A stretch of 64,000 nt of DNA from Prinsepia uniflora (Eukaryota; Streptophyta; Magnoliopsida; Rosales; Rosaceae). The notes beneath the pieces were generated by a model, which worked only from the letters and a program-made list of their open reading frames with translations, ran no database searches and was not told where the DNA came from. Both the position numbers and the translations under genes were made by a program. The DNA lies in assembly GCA_032719365.1 (NCBI GenBank), contig CM064867.1, positions 65,470,136 through 65,534,135 on the forward strand, in the 5' to 3' direction. Positions 1 to 11,695 of this stretch are shown piece after piece (position 1 is the first letter of the stretch; each line of letters starts with the position of its first letter).

Positions 1-897
1 GCCTGCTCCACCCTCCGGGGCTAACAATGGGCACTCCCGACGGAAATGTCCTCGCTCCCCACAATAGAAGCAAGTGTCCCTACCGGGTCCACCGGTATGC
101 CTCCCTGTAGAAGCCACTGAAGTCGCACTTGCCTGAGGAGTCGGCTGTGACCTAGCTCCTCGAAATCCTGAGCCCTGAAAACTGCCTGGTCTACCATACC
201 GGGCTCCACCAGCCGATAGTGATCCACCAAAATTACCCCGTTTCGGGGGCCTCTGACTCGATGCTCCTGGAAATGACTGCTCTCGGCGTCGAACACTGCC
301 CGAATACTGTGGTCGAGCACGTAAACTGGCCTCCACCCTGACAGCAGCATCAGACAACTCCCGGAATGTAGCAAAAGAGCCGGCTGTCACTATGGCCCTG
401 ATCTCTCCCCGGAGACCCAACTCAAACCGGCGGCACTTCTCCGCCTCAGTCGCCACAAATGCCGGAGCAAAACGAGATAGCATCTGGAACCTCTGCTCAT
501 ACTCAGCAACTGTCAAGTTTCCTTGCTTCAAGTGAAGGAATTCCGCTTCCTTCGCATCCCTGAAAGAACGGGGATAGTACTGATCTAGAAACCGCTCCCG
601 GAAAGTCTCCCAGGTCACGGTATGTGCATCCCAGCCGGACAGTTCCAGCGTGTACCACCACTCGTAGGCAGCTCCATCCAACAGAAAAGTGGCTAACAAT
701 ACCCGATCCTCGGGAGGACAGTGCATCACCCCAAAAATACGCTCGAGTCGGGTGATCCATCGATGAGCTTCCTCGGGATCAGCCCCACCGCTGAACGTAG
801 TAGCCCCAAGCCTCTGGGCTCTCTCAATCGAAGCGCTCTCAGTCCCTCTCGCCGCTTCATCTTCAGGTCGTGGAGGGGGTTCACGTCTCGGAGGCAT
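1..897 (-). CDS. gag: Ty3/gypsy retrotransposon Gag, partial (runs off left edge)
   Basis: Open frame of 299 codons without a stop, from ATG at 897 down to base 1. It encodes the capsid/nucleocapsid polyprotein that packages retrotransposon RNA in cytoplasmic virus-like particles. The N-terminus is Pro/Arg-rich (MPPRREPPPRPED). A Retrotrans_gag domain lies at about residues 45-170, with the typical WITRLERIF start, the ATFLLDGAAYEWW core (WW at 80-81), a YYP-containing stretch near 107 and an EYEQRFQMLSRFAP helix at about 131-145. A Gly/Arg-rich linker leads to a perfect CCHC zinc knuckle (C276, C279, H284, C289). The start is supported by the primer site only about 75 bases upstream in the same orientation. 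Protease and pol would lie beyond the window. The lack of any stop or frameshift suggests a fairly recent insertion. Family call (Ty3/gypsy, probably Tekay/Del-like) is by motif recognition. Confidence 0.93.
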   Translation of the reverse strand, partial: MPPRREPPPRPEDEAARGTESASIERAQRLGATTFSGGADPEEAHRWITRLERIFGVMHCPPEDRVLLATFLLDGAAYEWWYTLELSGWDAHTVTWETFRERFLDQYYPRSFRDAKEAEFLHLKQGNLTVAEYEQRFQMLSRFAPAFVATEAEKCRRFELGLRGEIRAIVTAGSFATFRELSDAAVRVEASLRARPQYSGSVRRREQSFPGASSQRPPKRGNFGGSLSAGGARYGRPGSFQGSGFRGARSQPTPQASATSVASTGRHTGGPGRDTCFYCGERGHFRRECPLLAPEGGAG

Positions 898-970
898 GAT
901 CAATCGTACGCTGAAAGAGGCATAGAGTTAGTATAACAACCTAGACCCAACACAAATTGACACAACTTAT

Positions 971-982
971 GCTCTGATACCA
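971..982 (-). other. Primer binding site, initiator tRNA-Met type
   Basis: On the minus strand this reads TGGTATCAGAGC, the standard plant retrotransposon primer site complementary to the 3' end of initiator tRNA-Met. It is two bases inside the LTR end at 985 and about 75 bases before the gag ATG, which fixes the element orientation as minus. Confidence 0.9.
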
Positions 983-984
983 AT

Positions 985-3866
985 TGTCAGGACCCGTCCC
1001 AAATATCACCTCGATACTCGGGATGAACCCTGCTCCCGTCTGACAATCACACTTACAATACCAAAAATAAACTTAATACAACTATAAGCATAATCATCAG
1101 ACGAAGGAGTAAAGATATACAACCGTAAGTCAGAGCACAGTTCTACAAAATGGGCACCAAAAGTCCTACAAGTCTAAGTCCGCAACGGAAGAACGTCGGA
1201 AGCCCTATGCCTCGATATCTGCCTCAACGTTCACCCCAGCGCTATCACCACGACCTGGAGGGAATTTAAACAAAAAGAAGGTGTGAGTGGACCAAAAGAA
1301 TGAAAGTTTTAAAACCGTTTACCAGCAAATCAAAGTAAGGAAATAAAATCATTTGTTCCCTCCGGTTTAAAACCAGGCATGCCAATGAAGTATTAGAAAA
1401 GTCTTAATATGAAACATCATAAGAAACAGAAACACTATAAATACCATAAGAAACAGATACACTATAAAACTGATATAGAAACCAAAGCATAAACATCAAA
1501 TCACTTTCCTCGATCAAACCTGCTGGACCTATCCGAGTCTTTAAACTCAACCAGGCCTCACATCTAAATCCGAGTCTTTAAACTCCCGAGTCTTTAAACT
1601 CAATAGGCCTATGGGGGTAATATCGTAATATCCGAGTCTTTAAACTCCCGAGTCTTTAAACTCAATCCGGGCCCGTCCCCCATCAATATCAATCCGGGTC
1701 TTTAAACCCATATCCAGATCCAGCAAATCCAATCCACATCCAGTGTAAAACCAATTCAAAATCCATCGCCAGATTCGAATTCGAAATCCCCGGTTCGAAG
1801 CCCTTCCGGCGTTCAGAACCGACATTCCGAACCCAAATCCGGAAAACCATAGGAAAATCCCAAATCATATTCCACAACCTATTTACCATCATCAGAAAAC
1901 GTTTTTAGGTTAAATTTCTGAATGATAACATCAAACTCTGAAAACCCGCTTTTTCTCGAAAAACGTGCAAAATCCCAAAACGTCTCGAAAAACGTGCAAA
2001 CATCTCAATCACATATAAACACATATAAAAGCATAAAATATTAATAAAAACAGTTAGGCATGCTCGGAAGTAAGAAAAAGTCCACTCACAGTTTACAACA
2101 CGTCACTCGCGCTCCGTGCGCTCCTCAACCGTCTCTGGTGTCTCCCGTCCTGTCAATAGATACCAAATAGGGTCACAATAACATCAAGGATACCTTCCCT
2201 ATTTCCCCAATTTTTCGGGAATTTAATAATATTTTAATCCTAACCCTAAACCGTACGGATTCCCGAACCATTCCGTAACACCGTCCGATTAACCCGAAAA
2301 CTGTACCATTGGATTCCTTAGGACATTTAGGGATAAACTCATGTTGGACGCTTGACCGGATTCCTCCCCACGCGCCCCCACGCGCCGCCCAAAGTGGCTG
2401 CGCGTGGGCCTCACGCGCCTGCTACAGTGTATCTTCAACCTCGAGTCACCCGGTTCAACTGTGTTGAACCGGCGTGACCGGTTCTCCTCCGTTCCTCCAC
2501 CATTCTTCCCCATTTCAATACCTTTAGCTTCGTCCAGTCCCCTACAACCAAACCCAGTCCTAAAATCCAGAAATCACGGCCTGAAACCCCTCGTCTTCAG
2601 CCTCGAAAAACATTGCCCGTGAGCTCTGTTTTCCTTCCCGGCCGTCCACTGCTTCCCCCTTCACGGTGGTGATACCAGCACCATCCTAGGACCCTACTTA
2701 GTCCTACCCAACTCACAGAATCCGTCGATTCATCCCCGAAGTCCACGACTTCAAGTTTGAAGTCACGGCCAAAAAACAGAGTATTGGATACTCGCCGTCG
2801 ACTGAGCCCCGCCGTGTACGCCCCCGTCACGGCAGCCATCACAAACCAATCCTAAGACCTCACTGAACAACACCCTGACCTCCTAATCCCTCGACTCTAA
2901 GCCCAACGTCACGACTTTGCAAATGAAAATCCACGAAAAACAGGGTAAAATAAATTACCTTTCGATTCCGGCGCCGCCGTGAGAACCGTCACCCACCACG
3001 GTGCTCGTGGGACTCCCCTCAACCTCCTGAGTCTCCTAGTACCTTGAATCCGTCCACCACACAACACAATAGCCACCACCGTCCACGACCTCCTCTGTTT
3101 CTTCCAAGTATCCAACCAGCCACCACGTCGCCTCCGCGCGCGGTTGCACCACCAGACTACGATCACCAGCTCCTCCTTGTCTCTATGTCACTCTCTCAAC
3201 TCACTCTTCACTCTCCCTAGCATCCAAATCGATCACCGCCTCACCCCAATCCTCTCTCTGTTTTCTGTTTCCTTCGAACTTGTGCACGGTTCAAAAATGA
3301 CCAAGTGTGGCCGTGCACACTTAAGTTTCTCCCAGAACCATCTAGTGTCCCCCACGTGTCCATCAGCTATTGGCCAGCCCAAAAATATCTGCCACTTGCC
3401 CTTATCTGATTGGGCTGAGGAAAAATGACCAAAATGCCCCTCCTGCACACAATTACCATTTTGCCCTCAGACTTTCCAGACCCGTATCTTTTCCGTCCGA
3501 CGTCCGATGACAGCGTGCCGCCTGTCGTTGAACTCAGGACGTCGAGACCTATCCAACGGTCCTCGGTCTACGTGAAAACCACACATCCTCCAAAAAGTCA
3601 ACAGTTCCCCTCTTAACTCAAAATTACGGTAACGCCCCCAACCTTCCGTACATCATAACTTTTCCTCCGGTTGTCCGAATCGAACCTGCCGCCTATCTAC
3701 GGACTCGTGACGTCCTAACCTACGTCACGGTCAAGGGCTAACACTCATCCAATCAATAGTACAAAAAGTCAACTTTTCGTTTACTATTCACAAGGGCAAA
3801 ATCGTCCTTTTTACAAAACTTCACAAAAATACATTTCTACCCTTCCCGTAGGTACGGGTTGTTACA
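985..3866 (-). mobile_element. 5' LTR of the gag-bearing Ty3/gypsy element (LTR A, 2.88 kb)
   Basis: In sense (minus) orientation it starts TGTAACAACCCGTACC at 3866 and ends GGGACGGGTCCTGACA at 985, directly before the primer site. Length (2,882 bases) and termini match the other long LTRs here; D and K are its closest relatives and share the GAGTCTTTAAACTC repeat block. The bases after 3866 (catcc) are the right target duplication; the left copy lies outside the window. The LTR is non-coding; short frames inside it are chance. It interrupts an older plus-strand LTR that resumes at 3867. Confidence 0.88.
1535..1709. repeat. Mini-hairpin array in LTR A (GAGTCTTTAAACTC type)
   Basis: Five copies of GAGTCTTTAAACTC (starts 1535, 1572, 1588, 1634, 1650) and one GGGTCTTTAAACCC (1696). 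Each can form a 4-bp stem around a 6-base loop. Spacing alternates 16 and about 46 bases. The last copy changes both members of one base pair (A-T to G-C) and so keeps the stem. The same block occurs in LTRs D (22362-22535) and K (56702-56912). Confidence 0.85.
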
Positions 3867-6141
3867 CATCCACTCTTCACCCATGACCAGGCAGAGGACC
3901 AGGGAGACTGAGGAGGTTGCTGGCCGGCCAGAACCGCCGTCCACGGCGGCGAGAGAAGGAGGAACCCGTGAGGTTCACGGTTAGTCCATTTTGACCCATT
4001 TTTCCATTTTTGTTGTTATGGTTGGTTTTTAATGGTTTTAATGAGTCCATTAGGTTGCTAGGGACATGTTAGGAAGGTTTAAGGAAGCTTGGGATGGCTG
4101 GGCAGCCATGGGTGCAGTTTTGGAAACTTGAACCGTTTGGTTCAAAATCGAACCATAGGATTTAGACGTTTTCGGTTGTGTTTAAGGATTGGAATGGATA
4201 GAAAACATCAAAATAGGATGAAAGGAACCAAAAAGAAGAACTAGGATGAAAAATGGGGTGTCTAGGGCTGTGAACCGGTCACGCCGGTCCAGTTGGACCG
4301 GCCAAACCAGGTGAACCGGCCATGAACAGTAAAATCGGTCTGCTGGAGGTTAGTGCCGATGAACAGTATTTCGACCTTCTAGGGGATCGTGAGGACGCGT
4401 GGGTCATAATTTGGGAAAGTGTTCAACACGGGAAATCTTCTATTCGATGTAACGAAGATTTTGGAACTGGTCTCGCATCAATCGGACATCTTTTCAATAG
4501 TTTTCGGGGTGTCGGAAGGTTTAGGGTTGGTTTAAAAATAGTTAAAAGTTCGGAAAAATTACGGGGCTTTGATGGGAGGTTAATTAAGTAGTTATTAACC
4601 TTCTATTAAAATTTGGACAGGTTTGGGAGTCCCAGTAATGGTGATCGGCTCGGGGAGCCGAATGGCACGCAAATCAAGGCGGCGGCTCAGACGGTCTGTG
4701 AGTGGACCTTGTTTTCTAAATTGGTGCATGCATAAATGTTTATTATATGTTTTAAATACTTTTTTGTGATTCCATGAGTGCATTTGGATGTGTGGTTACG
4801 TATAGGCACGTATTTCGAGGTTTCGGCCCTATACGGTTCCTATACGGGGATGTATGTCTTTATTGGTCTAAATGAAATGGTTTTGGATTTCTAAATGGAT
4901 TATGAATATGATTTTATGATGTTGATTTGGATGCTTGTGAATTATATGGTTTCACGTATTTCGAGGCGATTTACGTGCTTGCACGTAAATCGAGGTTTTT
5001 CGGTTTTACATTGATTTTTCATTCTTGTGGTTTTGGATATGATTTCATGAAATGATTTTGGATTTTAAAAGGTAATTCTCGGACTTGAGGTCCATTTGAT
5101 TTACGGAATCGGGCCGGAGGCCCAATTGGTTTACGATTCGGACCGGGGGTCCAGTTTTTTTTTGGATTCGGTCCTAGGGCCCAGTTATGTGTTACAAATG
5201 GTTTTTATGGTTCATGACGGTTTGTGGGAACCGGCATGAACCCTTGAAATGGATTTACGGGTCATGACGGTTTATGGGAACCGGCATGAACCCATGAAAG
5301 GATTTTATGGTGCATGACGGCTTATGGGGGCCGGGCATGAATCCTTGAAAGGTTTCAAGAATGATTTCAAAAGGCTTTTCATATTCTATCCTTTATATAT
5401 GATTGTCTCCTCCGGGGAGGGTCATTGGTCTGAGTGGACCCCAGAGTAGTCACGGAGCACTGACTGAGTGGAGTCGCCCCCCAGTTGGGTTCCTTACTCT
5501 CAGGATGGGCATGGTTCGTTACCTCCAGGGAGGGTCATTGATCTACGGACATTGACCTGGGTGGACCCCGGAGAGACTTGGGTTTGAGACCCCGGTTAGC
5601 ACACGTGTAGCTCTATTTCACCGTGACAGGTTCTGGATATGAATATAATGGATAAACATGATTTCAATGGGTTTGGAAAATTGTGTTTATAATGATAAAT
5701 GGATTTGGGCTGAGATCCCACATATGTTTACTATGTTCTGGTTTTCTATAAATTGGTTTTGGGCAGGAGCCCGTGTGACATGTATTTACGGAACTTGGGG
5801 TTGTGACCCTATTTATGGATGTTTTAACATATATGATTCGATAAATGGTTTTACTATGCATGCATGCTTTTTAGTGGAGGGTATAAAGGTCTTTGATGAA
5901 ATGTTTTTATAAATTCTTTATTTTTGTCCACTCACAGTCTTTCTATTTTTAATACCCTTCAGGTTGGATACGGTGTGGACTGTAGCAGAGATCGAGATAT
6001 CACATACCTCCTCCGGATCCTGGCGTACTCTGATAGCCCGAGAGGGCAATGGTCGGAAATATCCCTTGTCTGACACTTCGTGTCAGACGGGAGCAGAGTC
6101 ATCCCACACTAATCCCGGAGGGATTGGGATGGGTCCTGTCA
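3867..6141 (+). mobile_element. 5'-truncated LTR B, plus strand, interrupted by LTR A
   Basis: Similar along its length to the complete LTR C (23946-26885): the same GGCCGGCC-containing start, hairpin array, the TCCTCCGGGGAGGGTCATTG block, GCATGCATGC and the terminal GGGATGGGTCCTGTCA ending at 6141. Its 5' part must lie left of the gag-bearing element, outside the window. No coding capacity is evident. Confidence 0.82.
5081..5182. repeat. Mini-hairpin array in LTR B, ~30-base period
   Basis: Four 13-base imperfect palindromes start at 5081 (ggacttgaggtcc), 5111 (gggccggaggccc), 5140 (ggaccgggggtcc) and 5170 (ggtcctagggccc), spaced 30, 29 and 30 bases. Arms differ in sequence but mostly stay complementary. 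LTR C has the equivalents at 25829, 25862, 25891 and 25921, the last one perfect (gggcctagggccc). Confidence 0.85.
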
Positions 6142-8482
6142 ACAATCCACATTCTAACCGTCTCCGCGGTCTTGACATCAAAATGACGTCAATCCAATCC
6201 TACTGTCAATCAACTAGGATTCCTTGAATCCGACTGCTAACTGCCGACTGCAATAAATCCATCTAACTAAACCAAAACCGATCATCGGATGGTCACAACA
6301 CCAAACCAGCCGTCGGAACCGATCCTACGACTCCGATCGTAGTGATGTGTACAACCATCCATCCAGGACCGCCCTCAATCCTGGTATGTCGCCGTGAATG
6401 AATCAACTAACGCGACCACCACAAGATCATGGTGCACTCATCATCGATAGCTATCCAGAACTGTCAGCACTCCGAAGTCGAGCCTCCCCGGGCTGCCCGA
6501 CCACGAATCTTGCATCGTGACCTCTCCGGAAGGAACACATCCCAATCCGGAGGCGAGCGTCACGTCGTACGTCGCCGTGCACCAAGCACCTGCCGCGACC
6601 ACGACTCAGACCCGAAGTTCATCCATAGCGTCATATGCCCAAGACCAAACCAAATGGGTCTCATACCCGAGTTTATCCTTTTGGAAATCCAAAACCGTTT
6701 CATTAAAACCAATAAGGAAATATAGACGCGTATAAGCACCGTATAAGGCTGAAACCTCAAAATACGTGCTTATACGTAACCATATACAAATGCACCCATG
6801 GCATCATCAAACATGTATTAAAACATATAATAAACATTAATGCATGCATCAATTTAGAAAACCAAGGTCCACTCACTGACTATCCGAGCTGTCGCCTCGA
6901 ATTGCGTGTCATACGGCTCTCCCGACTCAGTCACCATCACCGGGACTCCCGAACCTGTCCAAATCGTAATAGAAGGTTACTAACTACTTAATTAACCTCC
7001 TACCAAAGCCCCGTACTTTTCCAATATTTTTTACTATTTTTAAACCGACCCTAAACCTTCGGACAGCCCGAAACCTATCGAAACGATGTCTGATTGACAC
7101 GAAACCAGTTCCAAAATGTTAGTTACATCGAATAGAAGATTTCATATGTTGAACACTTCCCCAAATTACTATTCACGTGCCCCAACAAGGCCCGATGTAC
7201 TATTCATCATCCCTAACCTTGGACGAACCGGTTCACCTGCAACTGAACCGGCCTGGACTAGTTCAGCACCTAAAACCCGTCCATTTTTTGTCCTTTTCCT
7301 CCCTTTTTAATCCCTAAAGCTTCCTACGTTCATTTCCCATCTTTTAGACCATTAAAACGAAGCAAAAATCGTAAACCCCGTACCTTAACCCGTCGTTCAT
7401 GGTGGCCGGACCTTCCCCCGTCGTTCACGGCTGTTCTAGGCCATCCCAAGCCATGAAAACAATCCTATTCTTCTCCTAAGACCACTAGAAACCTAACCCA
7501 AACCTTAGAATTGAATAAAAACCAACGAAACCGAATTTAGGAATTTTGAATATTCCTTACCTCATGGGTCGAGCTCCGTCGTGGCTGCCACCGTGAGCCA
7601 CCGTCCATCCCTTCATCTCACACTCTCTCACGTTCACACGCGGCCACTCATGAAGATAAGCTAGGGTGATGATATGTGTGTGGTATGGGAGTTTGTGTTT
7701 TGAAGAAAAATGGAGAAATATGGTGATGGTGTTTCGGGTTTGTAGAAGAACAAAGAAGATGAGGAGATCAGATGAGAGAAGAGAAATGGAGGGTGAGGAT
7801 TTGAGAGATTAAGTGAAATGGATGGATAGGATTTAGTGTGGTTAGGATTAATTATATAATAATAATTATAAAATTATTTAATTTACTTAGATCCACAATT
7901 TAGGGGTTTGGACCAATGGGATGAGTGACACTTGTCACTCATCCATGGGGCCCACTCAAAATATCTGGTCCAATCAGAAAAGGCCACCTCATCATCGCCT
8001 CGAAGAACGTGTATAGTGAAATCGAACTTTCGTGACCTATAACTTTCTCGTTCGAAGTTCGATTTCAGCGTGCCGCCTGTCTATGGATTCGTATCGTCCC
8101 GATCTACGTAACGGTCTCCGGCCCTCGGCCATCGGACCTCTCGGTAAAAAAGTCAACATTTGACCCCCTTTAACCAAAATTACAAAAATGCCCCTAAACT
8201 TCCGAACGTCATAACTTCCTCCCCGAACGTCATAACTTCCTCCTCGAACGTCGGTATTGAACATGCCACCTGTCTATGAACTCATGACATCACGAACTAC
8301 GTCGCGATCATCGGTCAAATTCCATTTGATAGCCCGAATGAAAAGTCAACGTTTTGCCACGACTAGGTGCAAAACGGTCACTTTGCATCGTTCGTCCGAT
8401 TTCGCCTAACTAATCACCGATTAGCCTCACTAATCGTAATTAGTAACTAATCTACTCATGGAATTTGGGACAGGTCGTTACA
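6142..8482 (-). mobile_element. Truncated LTR E, minus strand
   Basis: From about 6310 the sequence follows LTRs M and N in the same (minus) orientation and ends at 8482 with GGGACAGGTCGTTACA, the reverse complement of a TGTAACGACC LTR start. The opposite terminus (TGACAGGACC type) is missing. Bases 6142-6310 have no clear match in the window, so the left boundary is uncertain. It carries the conserved palindrome (7919-7944) and the duplicated TAGACAGGCGGCAC module. Two LTRs of opposite orientation meeting at 6141 point to deletion or ectopic recombination. Confidence 0.7.
7919..7944. repeat. Conserved palindrome in LTR E
   Basis: Perfect 11-base arms (GGATGAGTGAC and its complement) around the 4-base spacer ACTT, which is AAGT in LTR sense. 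The same structure recurs in LTRs N, J and L and, degraded, in C. Confidence 0.9.
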
Positions 8483-8693
8483 CACAACTTTTAATGTTTT
8501 GACTGCCCTTCAGGTTGAGAACGGATGTGGACTGTAGGAGTGACCGAGATATCATATACCTCATCCGGATCCTGGCGTACTCTGATGGCCCGAGATGGCT
8601 AAGGACGGAATTATCCCTTATCTGACACTCCGTGTCAGACGGGAGCAGGGACATCCCGCGTTAATCCCGGGGGGATTGGGATGGGTCCTGTCA
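8483..8693 (+). mobile_element. 3' fragment of a plus-strand LTR (F)
   Basis: This 211-base piece matches the last part of LTRs B and C, from the CCCTTCAGGTTG motif through the TCTGACACTCCGTGTCAGACGG inverted repeat region to GGGATGGGTCCTGTCA at 8693. Its upstream part is absent: the block directly left is LTR E in the other orientation. Confidence 0.78.
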
Positions 8694-9563
8694 TTATTTC
8701 TACAAGATGGTTGCATATTCAAAAGTACGTGCACGTGAAGCCCTCTACACTTTCAATAATAGACTAGGGAATGCTCAACTCATCTATCAAGCATTAAGCA
8801 CCAATATATAAACATAACAAAAACTAAAATACTAGAACACATGGAAGATTTATACGAAATCAATACAAAGCATAAAACCAAGATAAGATTAATAATCAAT
8901 TCATATAAACGATATTCATACCAAAAGATAACTACGAAGTAAGAGATCATGTTACATTTTTTCTATCGCGAAGCCCAAAGGATGCTAAGTGAATGAACAC
9001 ACTTTAGTGAGACAATAGGGAGCACCTAACTATGCCACAAATGAAGAGTAGAAGATAGAGTATGTTGTAATTAATCTTGTAAAGTAATATCGATTATATA
9101 AACTGGAAAGTTTGGTCAAGTAGAGTTTTGGTACAAAAACGAGCGACCCTTTGAAAAATGATCATAGCTAACTATTTTAAAACATAGAACAAGTCCCTAG
9201 CTCAATTCTTAATAAAAGTAGTAATAAAAATCCTAAAGAAAAAGGTAATCTAAATCCTAATAAAAAATGTAATATAAATCTAATCCTAATCCTAATTGCG
9301 TAGGGAAGTTGAAATTGCGACTGTTGGAATTTGGACTTGGGTCTGGGATAGTGGGTTTGGTAGAGTAAAGCGCATGCTACTTGCAAAGTGGGCTCGCATT
9401 TGGATATTTGGCGAGACGCAGGTCTGTGGAATTGCGCTAGTGGAATTCAGTGTGAGCTTGGCCTATTGACGCGTGTATGTTAGGCCGAACAAATGGAAAC
9501 ACGCTTGCTTTGCGAGATGGATGCTGGTTCAAAAATTGGGCTTACAATCTTGGCTGCACGATG
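8694..9563. other. AT-rich spacer, no gene recognised
   Basis: No open frame with recognisable product. It contains a run of related AATCCTAATAAAAA-like segments near 9225-9300 and a TATA-like ATTATATAAACTGG near 9093. Its style resembles a Ty1/copia or Athila-type LTR, but no termini are visible, so it is left unassigned. Confidence 0.4.
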
Positions 9564-11680
9564 TGACAGGACCCATCCTAATCCCTCTGGATTATCGTGG
9601 GATGTACCTGCTCTCATCTGACCACGTGCCAAATAAGGGATAACACATTAACCTACATGGGGTTATCTAGAGTATGAAAGGATGTGTGGCGGCATGTAGA
9701 AAATACTTTTATACCCTTCACGTAAAAGGATGCATGCATCAGAAAATTAGTATATCAAATACTTTCTCAAAAGCAAATCCTATTGTTATTCAAAACAAAA
9801 CACCGTGAAAAATTCTTCTCAATCCAAGCCATTTCCTTGGTAGGGTCTCAACTCAAATAAACAACATGTGGGATCTCAGCCCAAAACATAAACATGTGGG
9901 ATCTCAGCCCAAATCAAATCACGGTGTCAAAATCTGAGTCTTTAAACTTTCGAGTCTTTAAACTCAATATTATATCATTAGTATCATCAGTCACGATTCC
10001 AATCCCAGCAACGCGTTCCCATAAGCTAAAGGACTGCTCTGATCCTGAGCATGTCATCGTGAACACATCACCGGCCGAAAATCACCATATCGTCGTGAAC
10101 ATATCATCGATCGATCTCATATACCGCACTCCTGAGTCGAGCCTCCATCGGCTACCACCTCTATCTGTCGCTCGCTAGCAGGCGCATCGTAACCTCTCTG
10201 TACCTTGGAGGCAAGCATTATCTCCAAAGTGCTCTCCGAGGAAAAATATTCACAACTGAAGGCCCTCTAATAAAATCCGAGTCTTTAAACTCAAAATCAT
10301 ATCATCACCAACAGGGACACAAGCCCGAATATTATCAATAGGGTCACAAGCCCGAAATATCATCAAATGGGTCACAAGCCCGAAAAACAGTATCTATCAA
10401 CACTTCATAAACCCAGGATTCCTCGAATCCTATCAAATCCACAATTAGGTCTCATGCCTGATATATCTTTCATAAATCTCATAACTGGGTCACAGCCAGA
10501 TATATCTCACGTTTAACTATACTCTAAGTCAAACTAAAAATCAACTGGGTCATACGCCCGAAAGATATTTCTAAATCCGAAAAACATTTCGTTATTCAAA
10601 TTATTTTTCCAAAATACCTTTGACTATCATCCAAGTCAAATTCCATATCTAACTGGGTCTCATTCCTGAATACCGATTTCACGCATCTCCGTGAAATCAT
10701 TCAAAATCGTAACTCAAATCCTCGATTTCACGCCTCTCCATGAAACCATCAAAATCATATAAAACACATGCACGTAGAATACTCGGCCTAAGCCCAAATA
10801 TCATATAAAATAGAAATCTCGAAATACATGTAATATAATGGAATTTTCTACGAAATGCCCATTCATATCCAAAACATCATGTAATAAATGCATCTCAAAT
10901 CATGATCATAAAACATTTATGCATGCACCATATTTGTAAAGAAAACGCCTACTCACAGACCATCCGTGATGAGCGCCTGTAATCCGCGTCGTAAGCCACT
11001 CTAGGGTTAATCCATACTCTCCGGGACGTTCAGACTTGTCCAAATCATACTTAAAGGTCACTAACCATCAAAACAAGTCCTAATCATAAACACTCACACA
11101 TCTCGGAACGGTTAATATGTCCCGAACACGCTTCCCGAGGCTAAAACCCCTAAATGACCTATCAAACGGTCTCCGATCGACTTGAAACTACCACTATTGG
11201 ATTCAGAACGTCAAAATCTTTCGAACAAGATCGGTTTGACCTCGAAATTCATGCCCTCAAGCGCGAGTTCAAAGTTTCGGTCAACGCTAGTCAACAGTCA
11301 ACGCTGACGTCAGCAAAGTCAATGCTGACACTTGTCACTTATCTATTGGTCCACAAAAAATATTTTGGGCCCAACTAAAGACAACCCATTCAAAAACCGT
11401 ACGATGGGGAATAGTTCCTAGAACCTTCCGTGACCCGTAACTTTCATGTACGATGTCCGATTTCGACTATCTACAGACTCGTATCATCTCGATCTACGTA
11501 ACAGGCCTCGATCCACGTGCATCTAACCTTCCGGGTTAAAAGTTAATTTTTAGCCCTTTCCAAGGGAAAAATCGTCATTTTACCCCGATCGTCCGCTAAT
11601 TCTCGACTAGTCCTCAATTACATCTCGATAATCCATTATTAAACCTTAATTAATCCGTAAATTAGAGACGGGTCCTTACA
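9564..11680 (-). mobile_element. 3' LTR of a decayed minus-strand Ty3/gypsy element (LTR G)
   Basis: Sense start TGTAAGGACCCGTCTC at 11680, sense end GGATGGGTCCTGTCA at 9564, length 2,117. A polypurine tract lies just outside its sense 5' end (11681-11695), which identifies it as the 3' LTR. It contains tandem gggtcacaagccc hairpin-like units near 10313-10390 and GAGTCTTTAAACTC copies near 9945 and 10278. The matching 5' LTR stub is at 15097-15187. Confidence 0.78.
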
Positions 11681-11695
11681 ATATTCCCCCTTAAA
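11681..11695 (-). other. Polypurine tract of element G
   Basis: The minus strand reads TTTAAGGGGGAATAT, directly before the LTR start TGTAAGGACC. This is the usual plus-strand primer of plant Ty3/gypsy elements. Just upstream in sense, the frame reads EFRGINSLRG, a decayed version of the FxDEIxFKRG pol C-terminus common in this clade. Confidence 0.75.

Noticed and set aside
10313..10390. Spaced gggtcacaagccc repeats considered as a CRISPR array
   Set aside because: Units are short palindromes with similar spacers within a plant LTR; they belong to the mini-hairpin arrays.
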